This document shows positions 12,171-23,736 of a stretch of DNA of 64,000 nt, one piece after another. Below the pieces are notes generated by a model, which searched no databases, had not been told where the DNA came from, and saw only the letters and a program-made list of their open reading frames with translations. The position numbers and the translations under genes are program-made. The DNA comes from Cercospora beticola (Eukaryota; Ascomycota; Dothideomycetes; Mycosphaerellales; Mycosphaerellaceae). Position 1 is the stretch's first letter, and every line of letters starts with the position of its first letter. Where the stretch lies: positions 372,001 to 436,000 of the forward strand of contig NC_088936.1 in the NCBI RefSeq assembly GCF_033473495.1. The letters run 5' to 3'.

Positions 12171-13847
12171 ATGTCCAAAACCACCACCGAAACCTTCACC
12201 CAACAAGATCCCATCCCACCAACTACCTCCCCAACCCAACTCGGCACCACCGCTCAAGTAGCAGCCGTCGCACAAGAGACAAACTTCTCTTCCCAAGCTT
12301 CTTCTATCCTGCATGCCTCTCTCCGCTCCACACCACCCAAGATCGTATCAGCCAATGGAAATTACTTGTACACCGACTCGGGATACTCGATTTTGGATGC
12401 CACAGGCGGAGCAGCAGTAGCTTGTCTAGGACATAATCATCCTCGCGTCAAAGCTGCGATTAACAAGCAATTGGAAACGGGAGTGGCGTATGCTTATAGT
12501 CCGTTTTTCGCTACGGGGGTTGCGGAGGAGTTGGGGAGGAGGTTGGTGAGTGTCAGATCGATATTTCCCGGTTCTCAAAGTTTAGTTGTATCGCTGTTCT
12601 TGTTCTTCGCTACTTGGCAGCAGAGAATAGTTCAGCGTTGCCTTTTCGATCTCACAGCCATTTTTTCCCAAGACACCGTTCTTACACGAACTGCTAGGTC
12701 GCCAGTACGAACAACCGACTCACCCGCGCCTTCATCGTCTCCTCTGGAACAGAAGCCATTGAAGCTGCACTCAAACTCTCTCGGCAATATTTCATCGAAC
12801 TTGAAGGACCTTCGACAAAACGCAAGAATTTCATCAGTAGGAAACAGTCTTACCACGGGAATACCCTTGGAGCCTTGGCTGTCGGCGGACATGTTGCCAG
12901 AAAAGCGATTTATGAGGATATTCTGATCAGTGAGAATGTGCGACATGTTGAGGCGTTTTATCCTTATCGGGGAACTAAGAATGGGACGACGGAGGAAGAG
13001 TATGTGGATGAGTTGGTGAGAGAGTTCGAAGAGGAGGTTGTGAGAATGGGCCCGGAAACGGTTTGTGCTTTTGTTGCGGAGACAATGTCAGGATTGACGT
13101 TGGGTGCTGTGCCGCCTGGAAACGGATATTTGAAGAAGATGAAAGCCGTCTGTGAGAAATTTGGCATCTTGTTCGTCTTGGATGAGGTCATGTCTGGAAT
13201 GGGGAGGACGGGGACTTTGCATGCTTGGGAGCAGGAGGAAGGTGTTGTGCCAGATCTGCAGACTGTGGCGAAGGGGTTGGGCGCGGGATATGAGCCGATT
13301 GGGGCTTTGTTGGTCAAGAAGGAAGTGGTGGAGGTCTTGGAGAAGGGGAGTGGCGGGTTTGTGCATAGTCAGACGTATCAAGGCCATCCGGTGGCTTGTG
13401 CGGCGGCTTTGGAGGTGCAGAAGGTTGTGGAGGAGGAGAAGTTGTTGGAGAATGTGAGGGGTTTGGCGCCGGTTCTGGAGGGGCTGTTGAGGGACAAGTT
13501 GGCTGAGCACCCGAATGTTGGCGATATTCGGGGTAGGGGATTTATGTGGGGTGTAAGTTGCGGATATCGCTGAGACGCAGTCGACACTAACTGTGGTGCA
13601 GGTTGAATTGGTCAAGGATAAGAACACCATGGAGCCATTTCCTGCGCAGGAGAAGGTCGCGGCGAGAATTCACGCCACTGGTCTGCAAAAAGACTTTGGC
13701 ATTTCGATATTGCCAGGCGGAGGTGTCGCCGATGGTGTCAATGGTGATGTAATTATGCTTGCTCCGGCGTACAATTGCACCAAGGAGGATCTTGAGCTCA
13801 TCGTGGAAAGAATGGCCAAGGTTGTTGAGCATGTTTTGGGCAAGTGA
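12171..13847 (+). CDS. Class III (omega) PLP-dependent aminotransferase
   Basis: Exons 12171-12545, 12698-13552 and 13602-13847 give 491 residues. The first intron is 152 bp, the second 49 bp. Class III hallmarks are in order: the DATGGAAVACLGHNHP N-terminal block, VSSGTEAIEAALKLSRQY for phosphate binding, KQSYHGNTLGA, the FVLDEVMSGMGRTG PLP-aspartate block, and LQTVAKGLGAGYEPIGA with the Schiff-base lysine. C-terminal RGRGFMWGVELVKDK follows. The donor may be an omega-amino acid, ornithine, GABA or another amine. Fold and cofactor are certain, the substrate is not. No pathway partner is adjacent. Confidence 0.9.
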
Positions 13848-15525
13848 GCAAGCGAGCAGCAGCCCAGAAGCAAGTGTATGGACTCACTGCGCAAATGCCG
13901 CACTCGCACGGCCATATGTAATCTATCGAAGTTGACGAGATACGAGATTTGGGTCCCGCTTCTACTCGTCAAGCCGCTGCGTTTCAGGTCTGCTGCCTAC
14001 CTTGTAGATGTGTGCCAAGCGGCAGCAAAGGCGGAGGCGAATGGCCAATATGGGTATTTGGAGATCTTCGACGGGCTGTGACTGCGGCGATGATATCGCT
14101 CGAGTGTTTTAGAGCTGTAGCAAGCGACGACGATGTCGTTGCCACTGGATTCATTGAGGTCGTTCGTGGGTTGGCCCTAGAACTGAACATCGGCGACAAG
14201 TTTCGCCGGCACCCGAAGACGGGGTTCGTACTTCGTATCGACAGGTACGAGGAACGCGAACAGAACGGAGAAATGCTCTTCTCTGCGGCCGCAAGTGGAC
14301 CACGCGAAATTACGTGCTTGCGGTGTGACATCTAGGTTCGGTATGCCACTCAGGGCAGAGCTGCCAGAAGTGCTCGATAGCATTTGCTATGCAGGCTGAC
14401 ACGACTAATCAATTCGGCCGCAACGCCAGAACAATGCCATCCAGTCGATGCCGCGTCAGTGGGAACGTGGCCGGTGGCATACCAGGCAAAAGTGCTTCAG
14501 TGTCCTTTTGAGACTCTCCAGATGCAGGCACGTGAGGGAGTCAGAACGGAGCAATGTGCATCCTATTTGCCGGCTCGTGCCCAGAAATCGTGCAGAAGCG
14601 CAGAAGCGGGATCCTTCGCGTGGCCGTTTTGGGCAGATCCTGGAATCGTCGGTCGGCAAGTGGCATGTCCACTTGCTTCTTTGCATGCCAAGTTGGTCTG
14701 CATTTCTTCTGCGAACGATTGCCACGAGGAACATCTGTCACTGGATCATTGTTGTGTTCCGTCCTCGGAGGGCCCGTGGACTGTAGTCACAGCAGCAGAG
14801 TCCAGAGGGCGGAGTAGCAGGATAGGTGTCAGCATGTTCCATGTTTATGAGACGGTGGTATCCGATGTGTTTTGTGAACACTTCCTGCTGTTCTATTCGC
14901 TGTCGCGTGTAGCCGCAGCCACATGCATCATTTCCCAGGCAAGCTCCCGACGGAAGCCAAACTCCACCAAGCCTCAAGGCTTCTTTGACAGTAACCACGA
15001 GAATGGACCATGTGCTGTGAGAGAATGCGCGATGCAGCTGTACAGAAGTTGATGAAAGGCGATGAGTACGCATACGATGAGTGAGCACAGTATCCCATGT
15101 CGTCGGCGAGTTTATTCGAGTGAGGCGCAGTCAGCTCCATCCTTTCACTGGAGTCTCCGTCTGTGCAGTTTCATCCGCCGCCCGCGCGCCGCTGCCGCTG
15201 CTCTGTTGTCGCTGTCGCGTGCCCCGATCTCCTGTCCAACTTTCATACCACATCGTTCTCCTCTTTCAGCACATCCTATTCTTGTCTTGCATCTCACCGG
15301 ATCATGCTCACCTTCTTCCGTGTAACCGCCTAAATCACCTCTCCAATCCACCGAACCGCCGCCGTCTCCTCCACTCATTTCCGCTTGCGCCGAACTTCGA
15401 GCTACTCCTTGACTACGCTTGCGGCACGAACTCCGGGAACACACTGCACTTCGTACATCCTCACACTTACACGGCTCTGCAATAGACATACTGTACAGCA
15501 GTGACAAGAGAGGATTGAGAGCAGC
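13848..15525. other. intergenic, no supported gene
   Basis: A 222-codon ORF at 14384-15052 has a random-looking, Cys/Ser/Arg-rich composition and no domain. The last 300 bp are pyrimidine-rich, as expected for the leader of the next gene. Confidence 0.5.
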
Positions 15526-16868
15526 ATGGCCGCACCGGACAACACAATGCCCGACCTGGGCAAACCGCAATCGCAAGCGAGACACTTTTTCGAGCCTCTG
15601 GTATGCACGATCGGCACTCGTTCAAGGCTACAGTACAGCTGGCACAGGTCCGGATGCTAACTCTATACTGCAGCTCGTTGTCACCATTATGCTGGTATCA
15701 TTAATAGCGAACCGCGACCGCAACTTCTCGATAATACCAGGACCCGACTCGTCCTCAGAATCGCTTATGAAGAATGCCTCCTACGAAGAGACAACACCCA
15801 CGTCGAGTCGAAGCGCTTCACCCGAGGGTCGCCAAAAACCCAGCATCGAGCTAGTCAACAGCCCATTCGTCTCGCAATCCGATTCGAACATGAACTTCCC
15901 ATCGAGAATCCTCCAACGCTTCCCCTTCTTGGTCGAGATGTTCTACTGGGCGCTGAACTTTTTGGCTTATGCTTTGACGAAGAAGATTGGAGCTGCATTG
16001 TACAATCGAAATGCCAATAACGAGGTGACCGAGCTGGCACAATCGCACGGGATTGCGATTCTGAATTTGGAACATAACACTATGGCGAAGATTTTCTTTC
16101 CGATCTCCGAGGTAGATTTCCAACGCTTCTTTCTGAACGGACATTTGGGCTTCATGACTCTGTTCAACCAGTTCTACTCCCTTGTCCATATTCCTGGAAC
16201 AGTCGCGTGAGTACCCTATCAATCTCTTGGAACCGCATCTTCAACCCACTAACTTTGCTACCAGATACCTCTCCTGGTGGTACTACACCGCTCCCTCCCA
16301 TGACCACTTCGCCCTCGCTCGCCGCACAATGACGCTGGGCAACTTCTCCGCCTTCATGATCTTCTCCTTCTGGCCTTGCATGCCTCCGCGCCTGCTTCCG
16401 GAATCCTTCGGGTTCAAAGATACTGTGCGCCAGTCCAACGCCGAGTCCGTCTGGGTTGGCGGCGCGAACGTCAACCAACTTGCCGCCATGCCTTCACTTC
16501 ACTTTACCTACGCCTTTACCATCGGCTGTACTTTCCTCTGGCACTCCGGACTCCCTAGCATGCTTCGCGGCCGCCGAACGGGCAAAAGCCCTATCCTCAG
16601 TTTCATTTGGATCTTGGCCGGCATCCTGTACCCTCTGCTCGTCCTGTCCATCATTGTGGCCACAGCGAATCACTACTACATGGACGCCGTGGTTGCGACC
16701 TTCTCGGTTGCCTTGTCGTTCATGCTCAATCGGGTCTGGTACGTTCTGTTGCCGTTGGAGGCGCTGTTCCTGAAGGTAGTGAGGCTACGGAAGCCCACGC
16801 CCACGACCGCGCAAGGCAAGAGAAAATTGCTGGAGAGGCCGAGAGTTATCGTGGAGGAGTGGGCGTAA
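15526..16868 (+). CDS. PAP2/AUR1-like membrane phosphotransferase or phosphatase
   Basis: Exons 15526-15600, 15674-16206 and 16265-16868 give 403 residues. A short first exon is followed by a 73-bp intron with GCTAAC. There are about six hydrophobic segments. The third exon carries AMPSLHFTYAF (C2-like PSxH) and ATANHYYMDAV (C3-like HxxxD), which together form the active site of the PAP2_3/AUR1-like branch of the PAP2 superfamily. The residues between the first two helices are Ser-rich and probably cytosolic. A role in lipid phosphate or inositol-phosphoryl transfer is inferred. It could be an inositolphosphorylceramide-synthase relative or a plain lipid phosphatase. Confidence 0.78.
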
Positions 16869-18648
16869 AATACACGCCGGAGTCTGCGAACGCTGTCTGC
16901 GTTTTGTTTCGAGCATAAGCCTTTCTTGTTCATCTCATTTTCGCTCGATTGGATTTGGCGTGGAGTCCTGGAGTTTTCAAGTTTCCGTCTTTCAACAAGT
17001 CCTCATCGAGGAGGGCCATTCCTACTTTGCTGCGAGAAGTACAGCGCGGGAGAGACAGGGAAGAAGTGTGTGGATATGCTACAACGTTGCTCGATCTGTC
17101 CTGCATAGTTGACGGAGAATTTCTTGCGCAACATGTCGAATTTCTGCATTGCGTGAGCTGGGAAAACAATATGCCAAAATTGAATGGGGTAGGAAGAGAG
17201 AAGGACACGGATGAAGCAGGCGCCTGTATGATGTCCTGTAGTGAGTGAGATGATTCGGATTGGATGAGGACGATGCTGGACGCCACTGATAGCTCCATTG
17301 AATTGTGAAATGTATACCATGCTTGTAATTACCAGTCATCTTACTGGATATTCTCTTACGGTGCGTCTTCAGCACTTTCCTTCGGGTGGGTGACTTCGCA
17401 GGAAGGAGCAATTGAAGAGAGGCTTGGCGAAGGGCAGCTCCGGCGCCCCAAGCTCCATCTCTCTCTTTCGTACTTTCACACTCGCCGATTTCTGTTCTGC
17501 GCAAGGATTGAGTTCTTTGCACCTTCATCATGGCACCTTGTATTGACGAAACCAGCGCCGAAGACCACCGAAAGACGCGCCGTCATTGTTCTGGCCGCGA
17601 GATGCTCGGTCAGGGAAGCTGAGCGAGCCGCTGCAAACGAAGCTCGTTCACAAAGCACACACTCTCTGCTGAGCGCGACAGCTCTCAAGCAGCAGCAAGC
17701 CCAAGGTCAGACACTGCTGTCTCGAAGTCGGACCGCGGCGAAGAATTGGAGTGTACGATGATTCGCATCGCACGATGCACCAGCTTGGAAGCGGCCAACG
17801 CGAAAGCCGTGCTTCGCATGGCATGACAGCAACTTCACAAGTATATGCTACATCTCGCGTGGCAGTTTTCCATCAGGCCACTGCTGCGTCGAACCATTCC
17901 GCAACGCGCAACTGGACCCATCTTCTATATGCGCTATGGCGTTCAAAAAGTTTTGGTGGGGCCATCGTATGGCTTGAGACTATGGCGTTGGGCTTCGCAC
18001 GTGGATGCAGCCTGGATGCCTTTGGACTTTCTTAGATGCTTGGCTTGCATGACCGACCTCACCGAGTAGGCAAACCCAACGCCATGTCTTTCGGTATGCG
18101 CGATGGACCAAAGAGGCTGCTCTGATGCGCTACAGAAGACTTTCTTGGAAGCATGCTGTGCGCAAATTGTAACTGGATCTGCCATCGTAGCGTGAATTGG
18201 GTTGCTTGGATTTCCGTATACGGCAAGTGGACATAGCACACTTACACTCTCTTGGTATGCGCTACCAGCACGCACGTGGACGCCACGAGGGTCGCGGTCC
18301 TGACGCCGTTCGCTAAAGACTGGCAGATTCTGCAACGCCTCGATGAGCCTCAAGACCAACTGCGGTGAGGCCGAAAGCTTTCGAATGCACTAGGTGTGCG
18401 CGACACTGAAGCTGTGAACGCCTAGCGGTGTTGTTGACACTGACATTGGCCGCACTCCGCCTACATGCAAGCCCTCGCAAGCCAGTACCATGCTTCGATG
18501 GACTGGACATGCGCAGTGGGCTCTGCTGAGCGCAGACTCACTGCCCCAACGTGCGGCTTTCCACCGCAGATAAGTGGAAAGCCATACCCAACTCTGTGAA
18601 AATCTCTGCTCGTGGATCTTCCTTGCTCGAAACATTTGCGCAACCAGA
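16869..18648. other. 1.8-kb intergenic region without a supported gene
   Basis: Small overlapping ORFs in several frames only, without domains or signal peptides. Confidence 0.5.
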
Positions 18649-21014
18649 ATGCGGCTTTTCGCATATTCTTCCATTATTGGGTTGGCTCTGGCCAACCCTG
18701 TGGCAGAGCTGCAAGCACGCCAACTGAATCCAGCGCAGTCTTTCTCTTGTAGAACAACACACACTTCAGCATGTATGGCTGGCACTTCGATGGCGGCTGC
18801 GAGCGCTTTCTGCAAGTCTCGTGGCCATGGCACGTTCACCAATTTGGTTCGAACCACAGGCACTCAATGGAGGTAATAGCGATTCCCAAAAGCTGTCCTA
18901 GTGTGACACAAGCTAAGAATTCACACAGGACAGTCATGACTACCATGACCTCAACCACTGGAACTACCACAATTACTGCTGCAAGGGTCTCGACCACAAT
19001 CACAAGGTAAACTTACCCGATTTCACAGTGGGTGACACATGCTGATAGTATTTGATAGTGTCCGGACTTCAATGACGACGCAGACGACTACCTTTTCAAG
19101 TACAACGACTTCAACGATAGAGTCGACCTTGGAGCTCGTAGGGACGGTCGAGTCGTGCCCCGGTTATACTCCATCTGTCACTGCCATTGATCCTGCAAAT
19201 ACTGGATCTCCAGACGAAGGAGATCCAACCAGCGACACGACGACTTCATCTTCTGATCCTTCGGGCTCCACCCCTAGCCCGGTAGGAGAGGATGCTTCTC
19301 TTCCCACAGCCTCGCCAACTGTCGTCCGTGGTGCTTTCTCGAGCTGCCCCAGCAGCGAATTCGAAATCATCGAGTTCAATAACGGCGCGGGAGACTATCA
19401 AATCTTTTGTGGCAATATAGAGAACTACGACCTGCTTGGCCGATCAACCGCGTCAACGTTCTCGCAATGCCTGGCGCGATGTGTAACGGACGTGCTGGGA
19501 TGCCACGCAATCACATGGGTTCCGGGCAACGGCGATTGCCAGTACAAGAAGATTAGTGGGTCATTCCAATATAAGCACGCGAACGAAAGCTAACGTAGAA
19601 CAGGGGATCGTAGCCATTACCAGAGATCGGCGAACGATGCCACTGGGGCATACCCGCGCGGTACCGCTTTTATCTCTGCTGGCCGAGTGTCACGCAGTTC
19701 TAGCGATTCTTGGCCGCCTCGTCTGGCTTACGCGAAGCGCGACGTAGCAGCACCTGTACTCCCACGCCAGGCTACTCCCGTCAAGCCAGCTTGCCTAGCA
19801 GCTACCAATTCAGCGCAGACTGTCGCTGCTTGCAACTGCGTCATCCCGGTTTCGACGACTACGGTGACCAGCACGAGCTCGACTGGGGTGACTAGCACGA
19901 GAACCATTAGCTCTACTCGCAATGTAAACAGCTCCTCTTCACGTATCAGAGGTCTCTCACTGACGACATACAGATCCTGGCTACTACGACCACTACACCC
20001 ACTACCACTTTCACGACCGTGCGCACAACTGTCATGACAAGGGTGAGATCTATGACCAAATGGGACACCAAAACGACTACAAACGTTATCACGACCACGA
20101 ACAGCTGGGTCTTGGCTCCGAGTGCCGTTCCATCGGCCTTCTACATCGTTGACCAGGATATGGCCTTCGCGGAATGGCCAGCGGACGCCGATGAGATCTT
20201 CTATCACGTCCAGTACGACTGGGACCAATCTGATGACGAGTACGCTCCTACACTCTTCTCGCTCACTGGTGACAAGCTTTCGGTGGCGGACTTGACATCC
20301 AGTGATGACGGTGCTGCTGAAGGTTACAGCGTCGTTGGCCAAACATATGACGGTCCTGGCATGCAGATCATGGCACTCGCCGACGCTGGTGGCTATCAAG
20401 TCCCGTCTTGCAGGATTGAGCCGACTGAAGACGGAAAGTGTCCTTTGATGTGCAACCTCGGAACGAACGACGTCAATTCGAGAAACAATGATGGTTTGTG
20501 GACGTTGCTGCCGCATGGAGAGCAGTCGGAGTTCACGAATTATGTGTTGGCTGCTGATGTTCAGGTTGACGAGGGTGAGTGATCGGCGTCTCTTACATTG
20601 CTGTCTCGAAGGAGCATCTGGCTAATCACAATTCGAAAAACAGGTGGCGGAGACAATGGCGGCGGCGACACCGGAGGCGAAGACCCAAGCACACCTGCCC
20701 TGAAGGAGTGCTCAATCCCCGCCAACCCAGGTCCAGGCCCATTCCACTGCACCTTTGATCCGTTCGAAAATTTCGATACTTACGTGAACAATTCGGCACC
20801 CATCATTGAACGAACACTTGACAGCTTGACCGCATGTCGCGACCTTTGTGACTATACGACTGGGATCACAGGATGTTTTGGTGGTAATTATAACTGCCGC
20901 ACTGGGCTGTGTACGTTGTTTAAGCATGGGACCCAGATCGGCACGTACCATTATCAGAACAAGGATTATATGTTCAGCATCTCCAAGAGGACGTGTCAGC
21001 CTGGAGACTTTTGA
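18649..21014 (+). CDS. Large secreted Thr/Ser-rich glycoprotein with PAN/apple-like cysteine modules
   Basis: Six exons, 18649-18872, 18929-19006, 19059-19555, 19604-19923, 19974-20574 and 20644-21014, give 696 residues. A signal peptide (LIGLALA-type core, start MRLFAYSSI) is followed by a small Cys segment. Then come Thr-rich linkers (exon 2 is nearly all T/S) and a PAN/apple-like module of about 90 residues (FQIFCGNIENYD..CLARCV..CQYKK pattern). Another Thr-rich linker follows, then an acidic middle domain of unknown type (about 400-570), a Gly/Asp linker and a second Cys-rich module (CTFDPFEN...CRDLCDYT...CRTGLCTLFKHG). Such proteins are wall-associated or adhesive in fungi. Function is unknown. 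Confidence 0.78.
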
Positions 21015-21262
21015 GAGGATGATGGCGTGCTGGAATTTGTTTGATGGAGTGGCTGCTTCCTAGTCTTGTCATGTTTGCGCTGAGATAGATGGTCATATGC
21101 CTATACTACGATATTGATACCCTGTTCTCGTGCCGATGCGAGGTCATGTTGGCTGAGTGTGCTGACCACGGTGTTTGTCGACCCTGCTCTTGATAGTTGT
21201 CTCTTATTGCATTGGAGCATCTTGCGTTGTGCAAAGCAGTCCTCCACACGCTTCTTGCAACG

Positions 21263-22894
21263 ATGAAACGAATCGTCCTCACCCTCCTCCTCTCTAAAAC
21301 CCTCGCCGCACGCACCAGCGACACCTTCTCCACCTCCGACTGCGATACCAATATCAAGATCAGCAGCAACCCCCTCGGCTCCGGCTCCCACATCGAAGAC
21401 GTCTTCAACATCCTCACAGACGACCGCTGGACAAGCAGTTGCAGTAAATTCCATCAACCTGCTGCCACGAACCAAAACCTCAAAGCTCTGAATCTCGGCT
21501 GGAGGTATTTACATGAATTGAATTCTGCTGCGATGTATGCGTTGTCAAAGGAAGGATATGAGAATGATGAGGAACATCGGAGATTGGCGACGAGGTTTTT
21601 TGGGATTTTGCCGGGGGTGGAGAGGAAGAGGAAGGGGGTGTTCAAGGTGGAGGAGGTGGAGGTTTTGGGGAAGGGGAGGTTGGAGGGGGAGAAGATGGGG
21701 CATGCGAGGAGTATGTTCTCGACATCTCCTTTCTTTCTTTCTGAGGGACACTTGATTGATCATGCTGACTGACTGACTGACTGACTGACTTACAGAATGG
21801 TTCTCCAACGTCCAGAAAATCCTCGACAACAAACTCCCTCCACCTCAACGACCCTGGCTATTCTGTGATTCAGATTTCATGGAATTGCAAACTGGGTCCG
21901 ATCTCGTGCAGAATGAAGATCGGTATCATGTTCTGAAGACACAGAATTCTTATATGACATTGGAAGACGCAATGGCGTATCATCCACATCGACAAACTGT
22001 TCTGCAGAATAATTGGCTTTTCAAATCGGATATTCCGGGCACGACGTATATTCCTTATTCGAAAGCGGAGTATGCGGTTGTGGTACAGAACAGTGCTGAA
22101 GGACCTGCTCCCTTTCCGCTTGATGAGAAGGGAAGGTCACATGAATGTAATTCAGGCATCGATGGGATCACGAGACCTGCGAGGGAAATCAAGTTGAAGA
22201 CGAATCCAGCCAGGGCTTGCGTGGACATCGGAATTTGTTTATCGAGTTATTGTTTGTCCGAACTCGTTTGTGGGACATGAGAGAAGGCCGGCTTGGACGA
22301 AGTTCTTGGATACGAGGCCGCAGGTTGAGGGGACTTTGCTTGATGATATGGGGATTGGGGCGCTGACGTTGTATCATGAGTTGTTCCATTTGCAAACAGA
22401 GATTTTCCAGGGGACGATGAGGACTTCACCTGATCCGGTTGTGCATCGGGCGAGGTGTGTGAGGGATGGGGAGGATAGGTGTGTGGGGAGTATGCCTGAG
22501 AAGTATGTTCCTTTTCTCTTCTGCGACTTGCTGGTGGCTGCGCTGATTTTACGTGTGAAGATGGTGGCAGTCCAAGTCTCAGTTCACGACTTCGAAACGC
22601 CGACCTGATGGAAGTGTAGCTTCTCTTCCAAATGTTGCAGGTGCAGCAGAGTCGATATTCCTCGCTCTGTATGATCTGGCAAGTCCTGTGAAAGAGAAGA
22701 CCTTGCAGTCTACGAATCCAGCAGATTGGAAGAGCAATTTCTCGCCAGAGAACTATGTTTGGTTTGCGCTGGCGGCATATTTGCATCAGAAGAACGAAGG
22801 AGATTTCTGGAGTAGTGGCGTCTGCAGGAAGAAGGCGGAGACGAGGGAGGAGAGCTTGGGGCTGCCGAGAGGTGGGCGCGGGAGGGTGCCGTGA
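21263..22894 (+). CDS. Secreted putative zinc metalloprotease with HELFH motif
   Basis: Proposed exons 21263-21710, 21796-22146, 22214-22502 and 22561-22894 give 473 residues. A signal peptide (MKRIVLTLLLSKTLAA) starts the protein. The zincin motif is at residues 321-325 (ALTLYHELFHL), 35 residues after the IVCPNSF segment. The C-terminal SPENYVWFALAAYL resembles the NYxxFA end of M35/Lys-N-like fungal zincins, but I do not see the usual GTxD third ligand with confidence. The intron at 22147-22213 has an unusual donor (gtaatt) and is the weakest junction. Without it the frame closes at 22280. The family is not identified beyond zincin-like. Confidence 0.65.
21767..21790 (+). repeat. (CTGA)n tetranucleotide microsatellite inside an intron
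   Basis: Six tandem CTGA units stand immediately before the acceptor TTACAG of the first intron of the HELFH gene. Each unit reads CTGAC, the fungal branch-site motif, so the intron carries several equivalent branch-point candidates. Confidence 0.85.
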
Positions 22895-23736
22895 CGGAGT
22901 CGGGAAAGTGTGATAAATACGGATTGTTGCTTGGGATCTTAAAAGGACTCAAGTTCTGAGAACCATTTGGCTTGGAAAGAGTAATGTTTTGCTCTGACTT
23001 GTATGCTCGCGTATTGCTGAAGTTAGCATTGCGAGAGCAACTCTTGAGCTCAGTCGGTAGCTGTCTGCAGAAATTGTGAGCAAAGATGTTGGATGCACGA
23101 TGTCGTAAAGCTTCGTGTCATCCGACTTTTAGTAGATCAATAGATCGGATTAGAAAAGGACCATCATGCTCCATTGAGCTTCTTGAACAAAACAAGTTAC
23201 CCCTCCACGTTGTCCGTCCCACGTTGACTGATCAAGCCTAAGCCAAGACACTAGGCATTGATTTAGTGCGAGCGAACACTGAGACAGTCGAGGCCCAGAG
23301 CATCGGCAATGAATGTTTGAAACGACACCATTACCTATATGACTGGCGTCGTTGCAGTAAGAAGAACAAACGCCTCGGGCATATGGTCTTCGATCTGAAC
23401 TTCTGCCTCCAGATTCGGTCGATGCAGGAACTGAAGATGCATCGATGCAGGTGCTCATGTCGGCTGATGTCAACATGACCGCCCCAAGATATATCACGCA
23501 ACGTATGGAGGAGCTGCGGACCTCGAATCCGGCAACAAAGCCATTACAGTCTGTGGAGTCGTACAGATTATCCGCTCGGAAGGCATTGACCCGCTTATAT
23601 CCAGCCGGCCGATGAGGAGTGCATACATCTGAACCCCTGCAACTCCACTATGCGAGCCGCGTCAAGTCAGTACATAAACAGTCCTGGTCCAGACAAATGT
23701 CAAAGTGACTGTCGATAGTCGTCGATTGGAGACACC
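22895..23736. other. intergenic spacer
   Basis: No supported gene. It holds the 3' flank of the HELFH gene and the promoter of the GH1 gene. Confidence 0.5.

Noticed and set aside
14384..15052. 222-codon plus-strand ORF in an intergenic region
   Set aside because: No domain, no signal peptide, irregular composition. I cannot separate it from chance.
18840..18860. ggttcgaacc, looks like a tRNA T-loop
   Set aside because: No matching acceptor, D or anticodon arms. It lies inside a signal-peptide-bearing coding exon.
19728..20516. 262-codon minus-strand ORF
   Set aside because: Antisense to several exons and two introns of the secreted PAN-like gene, with no domain.
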